Assembly: GCA_037389465.1 (NCBI GenBank)
Contig: JAZARR010000200.1
Coordinates: 4,099,501 to 4,163,500 of the forward strand
From: Baylisascaris procyonis
Lineage: Eukaryota; Nematoda; Chromadorea; Rhabditida; Ascarididae
Direction of reading: 5' to 3'
Length of the DNA stretch: 64,000 nt
Part shown: one piece after another, positions 1 to 15,247 of the stretch
How positions within the stretch are numbered: the first letter of the stretch is position 1
Layout of the letters: the number at the start of each line of letters is the position of its first letter
Position numbers and translations under genes: made by a program
Notes under the pieces: model-generated
Seen by the model: only the letters and a program-made list of their open reading frames with translations
What the model was told of the DNA's origin: nothing
The model's database searches: none

Positions 1-880
1 ATGGACGATAATTTGGAGACATAAATACTGGATTCGGTTGTTTCGATTCAGTTTGTTGTAGATCATTCCAAATTTGTAACTGCAAAGCAAAGACAACAAC
101 ATTCGCCTCTTATTAACAAATGGAAAAAACACGCCAGGGTAACTAATACAGTATGTATTTTGATCTTCCGATCACCTGATCAACGATTTGCATACATTAT
201 CTAAAAATGGTAAAATAGGATGAATGATGCATTTTTTTTTTAAAATGCCATTTGCAAATCACGTAGAAGTTTCGCTCTTTTGTGACACGACCGACCAATG
301 TGAAGCACAATTTAGGCAGTTCAAAAATACTTGTAAATTTTTTGGTAAAACATCTCTAATCAGAGGTGATGGTACAATTTGGGAGTTGATGCAGTGTCTG
401 ACCAAATGATGCGAATGTTGTCTTCACATGATCACATAACTGCAGCTTACTTGTTAACAAGTCAAAGTTATCCGACAGACGGACAAATATAAACCAGCAT
501 GCAGACACACACGACCTCGCCATGATGCGGAGGACAGATACAGCTTCGCGAAAGTGCAGAAAAAAAATTTAGGTTGCAATTTGCTGTGGAGCAAAAAACA
601 CTACCGCATCAGTACTGCCATCTCTAGAAAACTCTGCAATCCGATGGACAACTCCATCGTGCCAATTTCTTCTCAAACGTTCACATAATACCGCTGAAGA
701 TTGTGGATAACTCCCGAAATGCAGTAGGATTAATCATCTTGCCAGGATATGGAAGATAAGGCGATTCAACAATGCTCATCAATTCATAGGCGCCTTTTTT
801 CAACCTCCCGAAATGAAACATGCGCTTTTTTACTTCTGTGGCATTTGCATCTAGTTGAAAATATGTGCTCTTTTCCCTTC
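1..880. other. No gene seen (3' flank of the carbonic-anhydrase-related gene)
   Basis: This AT-rich sequence lies downstream of the stop codon of the minus-strand gene at 881. I see no exon-like frame with splice sites and no recognisable RNA gene. It carries one copy of the recurrent ATGCGCTTTT word at 820-829. Part of it may be the gene's 3' untranslated region, but I found no clear polyadenylation signal. Confidence 0.5.
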
Positions 881-1104
881 TCAGGAATTTGATGTGGGCG
901 ATAATCGTTCACACATATCATTGAGATCGAGGAAAATTAAAGTGCGTACATCCTCCCTTGTTATATAAATCGGATTGTTCATAATGACCCAGGTAACCGT
1001 CTCGTAACAACCAGGAAAGGTAAGTGATCCCTCATAGGTGATGTAGTCTTCTGTATGCGGTAGCAATCCATACGCGCTGAATTTGTTGATGATTGTTTTC
1101 GATC
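881..1104 (-). CDS. CARP exon 7 (C-terminal, stop at 881-883)
   Basis: The acceptor is GTCGTTTACAG; the exon runs to TGA. It encodes [20 protein letters not shown], then [18 protein letters not shown]. The P-x-T-x-x-Y-x-T-Y-E-G-S-L-T block is shared by all alpha carbonic anhydrases. The tail after YITREDV is short and ends LSPTSNS. Either this species has a shortened C-terminus or a donor inside the exon (for example GAT|GTACGC) leads to another exon that I did not find. Confidence 0.85.
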
Positions 1105-4100
1105 CTGTAAACGACCAGCAAATGTTATATCAACTGAAACAGTCATTTAAAAAATTGCATTGACAAATGCATCGCAATGCCTAAAAACTCTTCAATAGCA
1201 AAAGGAGAAAGCAAACCCACAAAAGGAGGCATATATAGCATAAAATAAAACCGGATCATAAGGTCCCAAGATCACCTAGAACCGAATTTCGGGTACCAAG
1301 GTGCGGATGAGCGACGGTCATCGAGTGTCCATGCAAAGCATCAAACAACATTGCGCTTTTCAGTCTTCTTATGTTCTGCATTAACCTCTCCCATGTTCAC
1401 ACACCGACGATATAAGCTTTTCAACGTTAAAGAGCGATTTAATGCCCTTATGAGCAAGCGGTTGTCGTTTCAAATCTCATGTACGCATGTAGTGATATAC
1501 TGTAAACTTCGATTCCTTCCCAAAGGATACATACGTTGCAGGTAGACAAAAACAACTTGCTAATCTGGGTTGATTTCCGAATCAAGACACTTTATTGTGA
1601 TGCGCGATACTCTCGTCATCTTACCCTAATTTTTGCTCTGCTGCATTCTCGCTTATTTGCGTGTAACCTTCACGCACCATCGTTGATGTAATCGAGTTGA
1701 AAAATAAGCAATAAAATCGCAACTAGTCTCTGCTGAATAAAACAGGAATAGAATACTCGAACCTTTGTATGTGATACTCTGTGATGCAACCGTCAACTTC
1801 CGAAGTTCGGTAGTTGTTACGGTCCCAATCTGCAAAATGTGATATAATTCAACCACCAAAATAATTGAAAGCCAGTGAAGGGCGATTCCTAAGATGTTAC
1901 AATCCGGTAACTTCAATTGTATAGTTAATTAATATTGAGGCAATAGTCACTTAGTGGAGGCAATAACTCAACGAACGATTGCACCTATTTGGGAGTTTGA
2001 CTCGGAATCATCCACCGATGCAATAAAGCAAATGTGAGACAAGCCAACCATCGAAGAAATCATACCGATATGAAGCAATGACATATGTTTCTGAAGTAAA
2101 AAACAATCAGAGGTAAGTTAATTCGTCCGTTTGATCGGTTGAATGAGGCAGAATGTGTTGCCGTATGTTTTCTGCTATAAGAAAGAGGGCTACAGACATG
2201 GCATATGTGAAGCTCACCTCTTCTATTAGTGTAGAATGCCCCTATTTTGACGCATAGAGCATATACTCTACAGCACCTCCATTAGTGGACACAAGCATGA
2301 AATGGCACAATATATGCCTTCTCGTTGAAATTTAAAATGGCTAATGAAAAGATTCTAGGAAAAACTCGAATGGGTTTATTGAAGCAGAATGGGGAATGAA
2401 ATGGTCTACATGGGAGTTTTTGTGATCTCTCTTGTTATCAGGAAGTGTTTATTTTGGCAGCCGGAAAAAAATTGAACTCAAAAAAAGCACCACGCCAAAG
2501 ACACACCTAAAAATTCCCGTATGAGAGAGATAAATATCGATCTATTGATTTGTTTGACTCCACATGAAAAGCTACTTTTATGTATACACAAGTGATCATT
2601 GCTTGGAATATTTTCAAAAAATCAATATATTCTTATAGCCAATATTCTAACCTACATATTCTAACCTTATAGCTAAAATTACTAAATGAATAAAATGCAT
2701 CGATAGCTACAATACTAAAAACGACTTCTTCAACTAGTAGTCACTGCTCGAAATACCTATAAATTGTACATACCTCAAGCATGTATGTTTAAGTTTAGTC
2801 AACCTTTCTTAGTATATTTAACGCTTTTTTAGACAAAACAATGTTGTTGGTGCGCTTAGTTGGAGTGAAGAGATTTTTTTCAATGGCTTTCTCAATGAAA
2901 ATACGAAAAAATGTAATAATTTCTGACTAGTTCTGCTATGAAGTAGACCGTTATAGTGTTAACTTACATCGACAATGACTGCAATTGCAAGTAAGCCACG
3001 TGGTTGGGTCATCGCTTCAGAGAAATTCGTATAGAGATCAGTGTTGTAGGCGATCAGCTGTACCTATAAATAAATGCATAGACAACTGCAGTCAGCGAGA
3101 TGAAAACCCTCGCGAACACATCCAACAACATAATAGTGTAGAAAAAGATAGTCGTAGCATTTCACATTGTTTCCGGAACAACTATGATTATACAAGACCT
3201 AATATATGAGAAATTAGTTTCATTTTGAAAAAAAATAAACGATGAAGTGGAAATTCTTGACGGACGATTGGAAATTGTGTAATGAAAACTTCTTTCACAA
3301 ATAAAGCGCTTTTGATTTTCTACGAAGGATATACTTCACGTTTGCAAAATTTAATTCCTTTACATTACTGATAAAAATATTATGGCTGCATTGCAGTAAA
3401 AAATTTCATTACTGAACTATATTATAGCTCACTGTGCTGTTTCATATATAAATTTACTAAATCGAAGTATCTTAAAATGCTGAATATTTGTTCTTCTTGA
3501 GTAAAGATGACGAGATAATTGATTTTATTAGAAAAAATCCTTTCAACGAAATTGCTATTAATTTCCCGAACATGATACATGCATAATTCGAGATCAATTG
3601 CGGAAAATTCCAAATAAGGTCAAGAATATGTTTGCAAATTTCCTTCACAAGTTATCCTTGTAGTGCAAATCCATCACGAAATATATTGCAGCAACATAAA
3701 CTCTTTCCCATTCAGGCGTGGAATATCCTAGAGCTAGCGTATATAGCGGCTGCGTTATTGTGTGATCGCTCTCGCAAGTCGAAAGATATCTGTCCTAAAC
3801 ATCGCCCTGCATGTTGCTGATGTCGCTAGGAAATATCCCTATCAATTTGTTATCTCAACCGGTTGTGATCAGGTGAGACTGTGCCTGCATTTGTTCATAA
3901 GCTTGTTATGGAAGATTGTTGGTTTAGTCCTATTAGGGGGATATAATCGTTTTTATATCAGGGATTCTTCACCGATGGGAAACGTTGAGAAACAGTAACC
4001 GAGGGGGTTACTGACCATTCGGTGTTTCCCATGTAACCGCTAACACGATACTCACCAATATGCAACGCTCAAAATTAGTTGAATACTCAATTCTTAACGA

Positions 4101-7100
4101 TCATTGAGATATGCAATATGTAAATTGATTACCTCTGCTGGAAAGCGAACTCTGTCAATTGTATGTTCGGAACCTCTCTCACCGTCGGCCAACTGACCGA
4201 AATGGACAACAACGTGATGCAATCGATACCTATAATCTTACACATATAAAGTGTTAACCGTGTGATTTATTGTGATTAAATGAATTCTTATGATATCGAA
4301 AATCCTCATTTTAATTAGGAAGTTGTTTGCTCATATTTTTGTGGGTCTTCATATTAATCTCTGCTCATATGATTCATGATTTGTCCTCGGTGCCAAAACC
4401 GAAGATATAAATAGCCTGCTGCCTTGCTTGCTAAGGGTGTGTGCTTTTCATCGCCTTGTGGTGTAGTTGCTCGTAATAAACAAGCTTCATTACACCAGTG
4501 AGTTCCATCACACGTCAGAGACGATCGCAACAACGATAATATCAATTTGTTCGCCTCAAATCACGCATATCAACGTATGAAACCATTGATGTAACTTTCT
4601 CTTCCTTCTGATGGGACTTTTGCGTTAACTTTTCACTGCAACTTCGACGCTATATTAGGAACTGGAAAACTATTTTCGCGAATATGATAAAATTGAGAAT
4701 GGAGGCGACTAATGAAAAATTGATGAATAGGCAACAGACGTCAAATTAAAAAAAAAAAAAGAAAAAGTTATGCGCTTCACTAAATTTATGCCCATTCCAT
4801 AAGCTCTCAACCGGATAGAATCAATTTGGAGTCTATATGTAAAACCGCAGTGCAATTTCGTTACCGTAACCAACCACTTCGCTTAAAAAAGATCGCTTAG
4901 GGCTCTTGACCTTAGGGAAACACAGAAAAGCGCTATCTTGCAATGTATCACATTCATAATGTAAATTTTCTTTAACGGTTGAGTGCTAATATTTGTCGTT
5001 GATGACACTGCAGGTGAACGTAGATCTTAAGGTGTGTTCGAACAGCCGCAAAATATCATGAGTGAGTGGAAAATGAGGCCTGATAATAGAGCATTGTTTT
5101 ATACAGCTCGGCATTCCTCCTTTTCGACCCCGTCCTCCCCTTCTACCCCTCCCTCCTCCCTCCCTTCCTCCCTTCCAACAAAGATGAAATTTATGGTTTA
5201 AGCTTCGAATACCCAACCCAGCGCTTCCTTCGGATGCATGAAGAATTTCCGTCCCACTGTGCATATCCAACAAGTGAAAAAGCCAAGAATTATTTCATAA
5301 AATATTTCAGCAGTAATCTCTCGCCGTTTACCAGGGAGTTAATTTATGCGTTGATGTGTTAGAGAGAAAGATTCATGTGAAAAAGACGAGGATAGCGACT
5401 CGCTTTGGTAATAACGATCATGAGAGGAATGGACAATGACTTTTATTTTTAAGGATTGAGTAGAAATAGTGTAAAGGAAGACCAAGAGATGCTAAGCAGT
5501 CTCTGTGCACAAATTTTCTGACCTGACGCCTGATATGTTCAAAGAGTCATAGTTATGCAGACTAGTAGTGATGACAGCCCAGTAGCGGTATGTGTCAAGT
5601 TGCTCATTAGTCTACGCAATACAGTTTTTGCCCCTCTCCTATGAAATCGCGTCTTTTACGAGCAAAGATTGATAGTATTGTGCGAATGAACACAGTAGGC
5701 TTTCTACCTGTACGGTGATGATGGTCCTCCACTGATATTCACATTTTTAGTATTGATAAGTGAGTCGTTGATAGTGAGCATAGGTAACTGACCCATATTC
5801 ACGAACATCGCCTCCACCTGAAGGTAAGCTGACGTTGCCAATATCATCCATGGAACTCAGCTTTCTAATTTTTGTCCGGTTGTTTCGAAATTCCAGATAT
5901 GCGTTCAGAAATCTTAAGACCGCGTACATCACGTCGTATAAATTAATCAGAGTACTAAACTTTTCATCAACTCTTACGCCTCAACCACTACGAAGATTTC
6001 ATCAAACATGAAAAATTTTTCAGATGGGCCAGGTAAACTTAAAATTTGCATCCGCCACTGCATGAATTCTTCAAAAGGTTTTCCATAACAACAGCTCAGT
6101 GTTTTCACCGAAATATATCACTTGTTTTGTGCAGTTGGTTAGTTCCTTGCCGCTGAGATAATAACTCTACGTTGGCTCATGTTCATAAAGGAACATTGCA
6201 ATAAAGCATACATAGTACATATATGGAGGAGAATATCGGAAGAGCATGAAATCGAAAGCATGCAATGATATTGCGAAATTACAAACAACAACGCTGAATC
6301 TACGATTTATCATCACCTTATAAATCACAATAAACAACTAAAGCGTAATCTGTTTTATATGGGATCCTATAAAAATTGCACAGTTGCACAACTTGATACC
6401 ATACATACGAGTCAGAAAGCGAGACACATTGTAATTTAAGAGGAACAAGTAACACTGTGGTTTGAAGGAAACCGAGCTAGGCTGTACAGAACTGTTACAG
6501 TTTCTGGGAGCATTTGCTTTCGAGATGCATGGTTTCACGTTCCTGACTTGCTACCACACATTGCCAAAAGTTTTCGACCTCTCATCTAATTCCACGCCTT
6601 TACATTTACGCTACTTGAAGTCCATATTGCAGGTCCTTTCCACTTCTCATACGGCGTAACTAGAGGCTACTTGTCTTTTAAATTCAGTGGTTTACTTATT
6701 CGAAAACAACATTGAGATTAGACCTGGTTCTTGTCGACTTCGATTGGTGTTAAACTGGGATCGAAAAGTAGCACTGATGGATCGACGTTGATGGGCGATT
6801 GCATTTGGCCGGCAGTGCACATTCTCCAATGTTTGTTGACGAGGCCCCAAAAATCGGGACCTACAATGCACGGGTAGAAACATGCCGTCATCAGCCATGG
6901 GAACATGCCCACTCTCCTAGTGCAAGCACTGAAAATCGTTTTAACCTTCTCATAACTTCACCGATAAAACTTTCGAAATTTACCATCCGAAAATTACAGT
7001 GCAATAAAAAACCATAAGTAGAGGTAGATTTTTTTTTATTTCGACGTAGTGCTATCATTCCAATTTATTCCTCTGCTTCTAAAGTTGAAAAAACCCCATT

Positions 7101-8570
7101 TATAAGACAACGATGATAGCAATAATCGGAAAGCATCTACTACGGAAGCAAAATCAATAAACATTTGAGCAGGTAACAAGAGCACGCGATTAGCATTATG
7201 TAAATCAGCACTACTCAATATTCCATCAACCCCTCGGTGCTTTCAATGCAATGACAACACTATTGGTCAGTTCTGACCATTCCAGGAAAAACAACAAGGT
7301 TGCGTTTCCCTCTTAAGAGAATATAATGGGATCTGAAATGATATTCTAGGATTCAGTTTGGTCATCAAATAGTCTGTGAAATCCGTGGACACAGATAGGA
7401 GCAGAAAGCTCGCCGTCATCATGAACGCTAGATGACAATGAAAATTGACTACTCAACATGGCATATACAACATAGCTGCAAGAAAAAAAAACATCTGAAG
7501 CAAGAGAAAAAGAGTGGACAATAGACTTATGAAAGGAGCATTAATCTTGCAATAGGCTAATCTCACGATACTAGCGACTATGTTAGCACCTCTCTGTTTT
7601 TTCTCTCTCCATCTTTCTCCCTCTCTCTATTTCTACCTCTCTCTCTGTCGATTGGTATCTGCAACGGTGCGTTATAGTGGTTGGGTCGGCAATACGAAAT
7701 TGAAAATTGAGATATTGTTATGCTGAAGAGAATCAATCAACCGTAAGCCTAAGCCATTTAAAAAGACGCCGGCTGGCAAGAACGTAACGCTGAACGAGTA
7801 AGTTGCATAGACTGACAACACATTTGCGATGTGGCTTTCTTTTCCGATAATCCAATTGTATGCTAAGCGGTGCTCAAAAAAGAGCTTCTTCTTAACTTTC
7901 AATTGGTTGTAGAACTACTGCTTCAGAATGAAGGTAGATTTCATATGGAAATTTCTTCGAGTTTCGTTGACGAATTGATCGTTAGTGAATTATTAAATGC
8001 GAACATTGATACAAATAGTTGTGCTGAATTTCGCAGAATCTTGAATGAGGACTCATTTATTATGGTGAAAATAATATTCGTATTCTGAGTTTAGTAATTA
8101 GAGGCCTCAATAAAAAATTTTCTTCTGGTCATTAATTCTGATAGCTTCATGGTCATTAATTCTGATGAGTTCAGGGAATAAAATTTCCCCTGAGAATGAT
8201 TTTTTGGCAATTTTCGCTGCTTCAAAAAAAATGAACACTACTTGAACCCGTTGGTGTGAATCTTCATATTCAAAAATTCAACTATAAGTGCGCAATGTAC
8301 ATAAATATAGTAAAAAAAAAATAGTCAAGCAAGGACGCCGCAATCACTGTACAAAAGCAATGAGATTTACTTGTGAACGTAGACGATTGAAAAACGAAGA
8401 AATCCGCATATCAAAAACTATTAGATGCAATCTACATGAAGCAGGTTTTTTTGCTTCATTCTGTCACCTTTTCAAAGCGAGATAAGAATCGATTCATTTG
8501 AATGCCCTCTGAATATTTCTATCACGCATCGTTGACGTAGCTTACATCTGCTCCAAGCGCATTTATATCA

Positions 8571-8636
<66 letters not shown>

Positions 8637-8655
8637 CACCTGCTTCACGAAGACC

Positions 8656-8711
<56 letters not shown>

Positions 8712-11700
8712 CACCTGCTTCACGAAGACCATTTTTAAAAACCAATTATCATCTCACAACAAAGGATATCACTGATGTATACGAGGTTTTCTTCCTTTTA
8801 AATATTGGATCCGAAAATTTCAGCACTAGGAGTTATTGAGTAAAGTAATAAGATTGTATCGTCGCATTGATACGCGCGCTTAAATAATAGTGACCGATTG
8901 ATGCCTATAGGCATCAATAAATGTATACATTTAGATGACTTTCGAATGCTTAACGATTCGAGCGGTCAATAAAGCGCTTAGCTGTAAAAATTCCCGCATA
9001 AATTGTGGTCAGGTGATGCACCCGATGAAAATAAACTAGTCATTATGAGAGTTACAGGTATTTGTGTAGCGTCAAGCATGATAGCGCATATTTTAGCCAT
9101 GAACAGGATTCAAAGAAATAATGACATGGATTTATCTCGGTATTTCAGGTGGCCAGTTGGGAATTGTTTCAAGAGGTCTCCTAAGCAAATGGCGAATTTG
9201 GCATAAGTTTTTTTGTAAAAACTTCTCACAAAAGATTGCGGAATGAAGTAATCAAATAGTTGCATAGCAACTTAAATACACTGTTTATTTGAGTGGGATT
9301 GAGAGAAAGAATTGAGCCAACAGCGAATCCAGAAGAATAAAGCAGCCGATGTGTGGTTCACTAGATTAGCTCAATCCCCTGTTTAGGTTTCTTACATCGA
9401 TTGATATGGAAACACGCATATCGTCATCGAAATGCTGTATGGCTTTATTTTAATTAACATTGGGATCATCTATTGCAAAAATGCAGAAAACATTTTTTTT
9501 TTATGATCTCTTAAACCTCCGAATTAAAATTCATAATTTGGAAATTATATTTTAGATCGAGCAATAGAATTATTCGCGATTACGAGAAAGTCCACTCGTA
9601 TGAATCACTCACATCCGAAAATAATCAAAAATCACTTTTACAAGGGAATATAGGATTGATTTCCACTTAGAGCTGATCACGTTCTGATTTATGAAGCCTT
9701 ATCATTATTTCTACGCTAAAACCTTTAAAATAACATATTCACTTCACTTTCTATAAGGATAAAGATATATAATATACTTCTAGCAATATATGTTGAAATA
9801 AAATTTACCAATACAATAATTTTCACCTTTATAAAAAAAAAATTTATTACTATCAAGCGAACTGCCTAGTGAGCGTAATAGAGCAGCAAAATTCGGCGCA
9901 TGGCTACTGATACCATCAAATGAAAGAAGCAATAGTGGAATTCCAATCGAACATGCATCACGAATATGACACTGATGAAAGTTAACGATAAAGAAGTCTC
10001 TCTTAACTTACACAGATGTTAAAATCATATTATGCATACTTTTATAGCACTTGCTTCGATAGAACAATTCTTGAGGAATAAAGAAATATTTGACACGCGA
10101 TAGCCAACAAATTGAAAACACTAATGAAAGCAGAATCAATGAACGTGAAAAGAATTTAATTATTTTATTACGTAATTTTAGCTTAATGCAACTCATACTT
10201 CGATGTCCTTCTATAATGAATGTGTTCTTGATTGCATTTTCAGTACAGCTGCAAGGTAAGTCGGGTATTCATGGATTAGAAAAATTTTTGCAAACAGCGG
10301 AAGTGAGTGCTGATTCGAAAGTAGGAATGCAACTCCAGTTTTTTTATGAACTACTCTTACTTCGAACTAATTGCTGCTAATTTAGTAAATCTTTGTGAGC
10401 AGAATAGCTGGGACGAGTTGCCGATACGCATACGTTGACGTTACCTGGATGCCTTTCTGCTTCTTGATAGCTGCAACGTGTATCTTGAAGTAGCAGTCGG
10501 TATGCCAGAAGTTCTTGCACCAATTTCAAGCGAAACGATGAAAAAAAAAATTGTATATAAACTTCCAACCGATTGCAGACTTGCGTCAATGCATGTGAAA
10601 GCTATGTGGAATGATTGCATGATTAACTAAGCTAGACACTTTAGACCTACAAGTAATTCAGTCAAAAATTTTTAAATCATTTCATTCATATGATGGTACG
10701 TAATTTGTGGAACAATTATTTAGCATTCCGTAGATTTGGTGACCTAAATGGAAATTTGCTTGATTTCATGAATTTATTCACAAGCTATTTGAGTATTGCA
10801 AACGTTCGATCAAAGTACCAGTAAAAGAGTGACTGAGAAAATTAGCTCATTTTCATTCCACTCAATTCCTCCTTCCTCGTACCCTCCTTTCCTCCCTGTT
10901 CCTCTATCAGGTCATGGCTATTTTTAGTTCTCTGAATTAGCCTACTTCTCAATGACCTCGCATACTTGTTCTTACGGTGTCGACATTTTTGTTCTTGTAA
11001 GTGTAGGAATTTCAGCACGCTTCTCTTGAAGAAACACGGAAATATCCGCGTTCTTAAACAAAGAAAAAAACTAGAGGTGGATAATTGCGATCAGCACATG
11101 AAGCTATTGCGATCGTTCAATAAAAAAGGTTTTCCAAGACTTTATGTTAAAGGCGAGTCGTGAAAAATATTAGAACTTAGCTACCTCAATACAGAAATAA
11201 TGCATTGTGAGATTGGAAATGTAAAATATGCTACTGATATTATTTCAGCCCCTCTCATTGTTCTTACTCCACCTGTACCCCCTCAAACCCCACCTTCCTC
11301 TTTATCCGATGACTGCTCCAATATGTCGAAATGCCCCAACAATTAATAACCTTTATGAATGGAATATTGGCCGCTGTAAAAATATCATGAAAGTAACGTT
11401 GTAAAAATTTCCGTGTATGCTGAAGGGGAAAAGTGGGGAAGAATTTTTGTTAAATTGCATCAAATATTCAAGCCTAGTGAGCAATACCTGGTTCTTTAAA
11501 AGGTTTATTGCAACCCATCGAACTCATTCCCATAAAAATATTCTTCAGAACATCGCAACAACTATTTGGTAATGAGTGTGCGATAGGAAGATGAATATTA
11601 TCGAGTGGTTGCTAAATATGCCAATTTGAGCACAAATATTAACAAGAGAGAGGGAGAGAGAGAGAGGCAGAGAGAGGGAGAGAGAGAGAAAACTTTGCTT

Positions 11701-12806
11701 TTGAGGAAAGATGAAAACCAGCTTATAATGTATCGGCTAAATGAGTAAGAAGAGACTAAAAAGTAGAGGCTCGAGGTCAATGTATGACTCAAGCATTCAA
11801 TAATCACTTGGGTCAACATTACGCTGACCTCAGCAATAGCAGCAACGATCAACTAATGACTATGCTTCTTGGTGTGGATCACTGCGGTGTGACGTGTGTG
11901 ATTCAATAATAAATTGGCTTCATTTGTCTAGAGAAGTATTGCTGGCAGATGTCGCACGAAATGCCATTTTGGCTACTTCGAGGCCGAGGACATGGAACCT
12001 ATCATACATACTCAACTATCCTTTCCTCCCTCCCCCATCCCCACCTCACCCCCAATTATACTGCTCATTTCTCCTTTTTTTCGCGCGAATAATCAATGTG
12101 AGATGAATAATGAGATCAATCTGACCTACATGTCAAAAAATATTAGGAATTCATGATGTAAATTTTCAATGGAAGGGCAAATTTAAGAGATACGGTAAAA
12201 CGCATAAATTGAAAAAAACTCTAGAATTGCAACAATATATATGATAGTTTGAGAAATTATAGTAGAAGACCTCATAAACACAAGATGGGACAACTTAAGA
12301 TCAAATTATTGAAAAATATTGTTGGATAATTGTACAAAATTTCTTAGAAAATGTTCCCTGATGCCCGAGGGTGAGCGAATCCCAAGCATGGCCCTCTGGA
12401 AGCAAATTCTAGCAATGTGGCAAACCTCCTCCTATGCAATTCAGTTTTTGGTGCAAGAAATAAACAAGTAGGATTGATGTCATGCTGCAATGTTAATGCA
12501 TCTTATACGGGAACTCTAAACTCCATCTAATGAAACTCGTGGGCGCCAAACAACTTCACCGACCGTATCAATCGTGAATTAATTAACCTTTCGAAATAAC
12601 TACTTTCTTTGAATGCCTAAATATACAAATGGAGAATTGAAAATCAGCACCAACTGAATCTGCTTATCCGATTATTGAACAATTATTTGGTTTTTGAGCA
12701 ACGTCCAGTACTAATGTCATCAGTTGCTACCTCTTCTTACTACTGACATATTAAGGAGGTTCTTGAAGTTAAGTGAAATCGCCGTATAGCTAGCAAATAT
12801 CGATTA

Positions 12807-12859
<53 letters not shown>

Positions 12860-15162
12860 GAGAGAGAAAGAGAGGGAGAGCGGACGGATTCAGAATGCGA
12901 TGGTCAGACAAAGTAATCTTGAGCGAAAACATTTATAAATAATGAAACGATAAATAATATTCTAAAATATAGATTGAAATAGTGATAATGTAGTGTCATT
13001 TTCTTGACATAATTTCATATTCCATTCACATGAAAAGCTCAACATTTTATGAAGTGAAAGTTGTTGACGCTAATTGTCAAACATATCAGACTTTTTATAA
13101 AGTCCACTCTATAATATCTTCGAAATTGGCTTAATGAGAGTGGAATTAAAGTCGCAAGGGAATAATAAGGAAATTAATAGCGAAGCTTCATTCAGTTGTA
13201 TTGAGGTGTCCGACCTGCACGTGACTATGCGGATTCCAGTTTGGCTAAAATGATCCTGAAACAAAAATACAAAGAAAACTAATACTCTGTCATTCTATTG
13301 TAAATAGTGGATGAGTAAGTCACTTCGAAATGGAGCACCACAATCAGTCAATGTTGGACAATTCTTTTGTGATAAACATTCGCAACAACTGCAAAAATTT
13401 TATGCTGCGAAGGGGTAATTTTCGCATCTATTTTTGCAATTTCTGATGCGAACATATAAAAATTTGCTGTGATGCCACTTTTCGCTGCAAAATTTCGCAT
13501 AACGATATGACTAAAATTTGGAATCATTCTTCCTGAAAGTAGATCATCTAAATATCAGTAGAACGGAAGATGTTCGCAAGAGATGTCCAAAATGCGTATT
13601 AATTGCAGCATCTGAAAATGTCATGTGCACTGAAAAAACTGCAAAAATATGACATAACCACAAAACTTTTCGTTTGCAAACGGCTTACGATGAAACGTTA
13701 CATAGTGCACAGAACGCCTCAAAGCAGCGTGAATAGCGGCAGCATTTTATACTCATAGCTGACTGCATTACTTTCTACTTATCAGAATTCTATGCAACAT
13801 CATAAACTTAAGGCTTAGTACCAGAATATTTTTAGCTCCTCAAGAATATCCATTTCGAGATCAGTTGGAAATTTTCAAATTTACAACGCCTCAGCAATTC
13901 ACAAATAAAATCAACGAATATTGTCGCAACGAGAGAAGCATTTCGCCGATGAAATTGCGTTAAAGATGAAAACTTTTCTCATTGGATGGAATTCAACGTG
14001 TGAACATTCTCTTAGCAGCATAAATAATTGAGCGTTGCGCTCATACACTGATTTCCAACGCACACAGAAATCAATCGGATTCGCATCCTTGTACGTTCGA
14101 TATAGTGCATTTCAATCGGCAAAATTTATTCGTAATCGGTTCAAAATCGATTGCGAAAATAAATGACTCCACTTCCGATGCTTTTCTTAGGAAATTCTAG
14201 CAAATTCAATAGTATTCTTTACGAACTTAGCGGAGTTTATTTGCATTTCTTCTACGCAATACAACACATTCTTGAAATTTCATCTATTTAACAACTCTCA
14301 TATATTTGAAAATTCTTTAAGGTGATTGGAAAATTACAGGACTACAAGGATACACTGCAATGAGCATTTTATAAGAAAAATACCCTAAAACTGCAATTCT
14401 TCATCTTTGATCATAAAATTCGTCCTACGAATATTTGAGTAGTTTCATGAGGCAACTAGGCGGTAGTCTGAAGCGATTGATGGTCATTATCCTGACAATT
14501 TAACGCGATAATTGCATCCGAATAACAGCAGAATTACTGCGTCATTACTTTTTAAACCCGCTCAACTGAAATGGAACAGACTATCATTGGAATATTATTC
14601 GAGAGCAAATGTATTTTCGCAGCATCGCTCAAATGGTCGACAGAAAAGCCAAGTGGAAGATATTCAAGAGAAACTAAAGATGAATCAAATGTCGTAAGCG
14701 ATCGCAAAGTTCAACAGCGGATAGAGGAGAAAGAAATGAGGAGAAATTGAACGAAAAAATTAGTCAAGTCTTTATATTCCTGGATTAAATTCACGTTAAA
14801 ATGAATACGTGTTAAATCTGAAGGAACTGAAACCTTGTTGAATAGATCTCGCGCATTTCATCAAACCCTGTAGCCGTATCAACTAATCCTCTATATCATG
14901 TGTCCTAAATATTTCTCATAACGTCCTAGCGAATAGGCTGCGACAAATATTGGCAGCATGCGACTTGTTAGAAAATAGGATCAAGGTTCATCTACGTGTG
15001 CAGGCGTTCACAACTCAAACGAATACATCAGAAAGAAGCAAATCTCAAGGCTGAACCATATGCACATAAATCATGAAAATTCATTGCCTAGAAGCATTGC
15101 TCGAGACCTGTCATGGAAATAGAAAGGGCCTTGCTAAGCCGAGCTCTATAAATAAACGCGGT

Positions 15163-15247
<85 letters not shown>

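Noticed and set aside
5747..5932. 61-codon minus-strand frame over CARP exon 3
   Set aside because: It is the wrong frame; the family-matching frame with correct splice phases is offset from it.
8563..8745. Tyr-Ile repeat frame
   Set aside because: Pure translation of the duplicated AT microsatellite.
12353..12372. Tiny acceptor-donor pair (AAAATGTTCCCTGATGCCCG)
   Set aside because: Short acceptor-donor pairs of this size occur many times by chance in the window.
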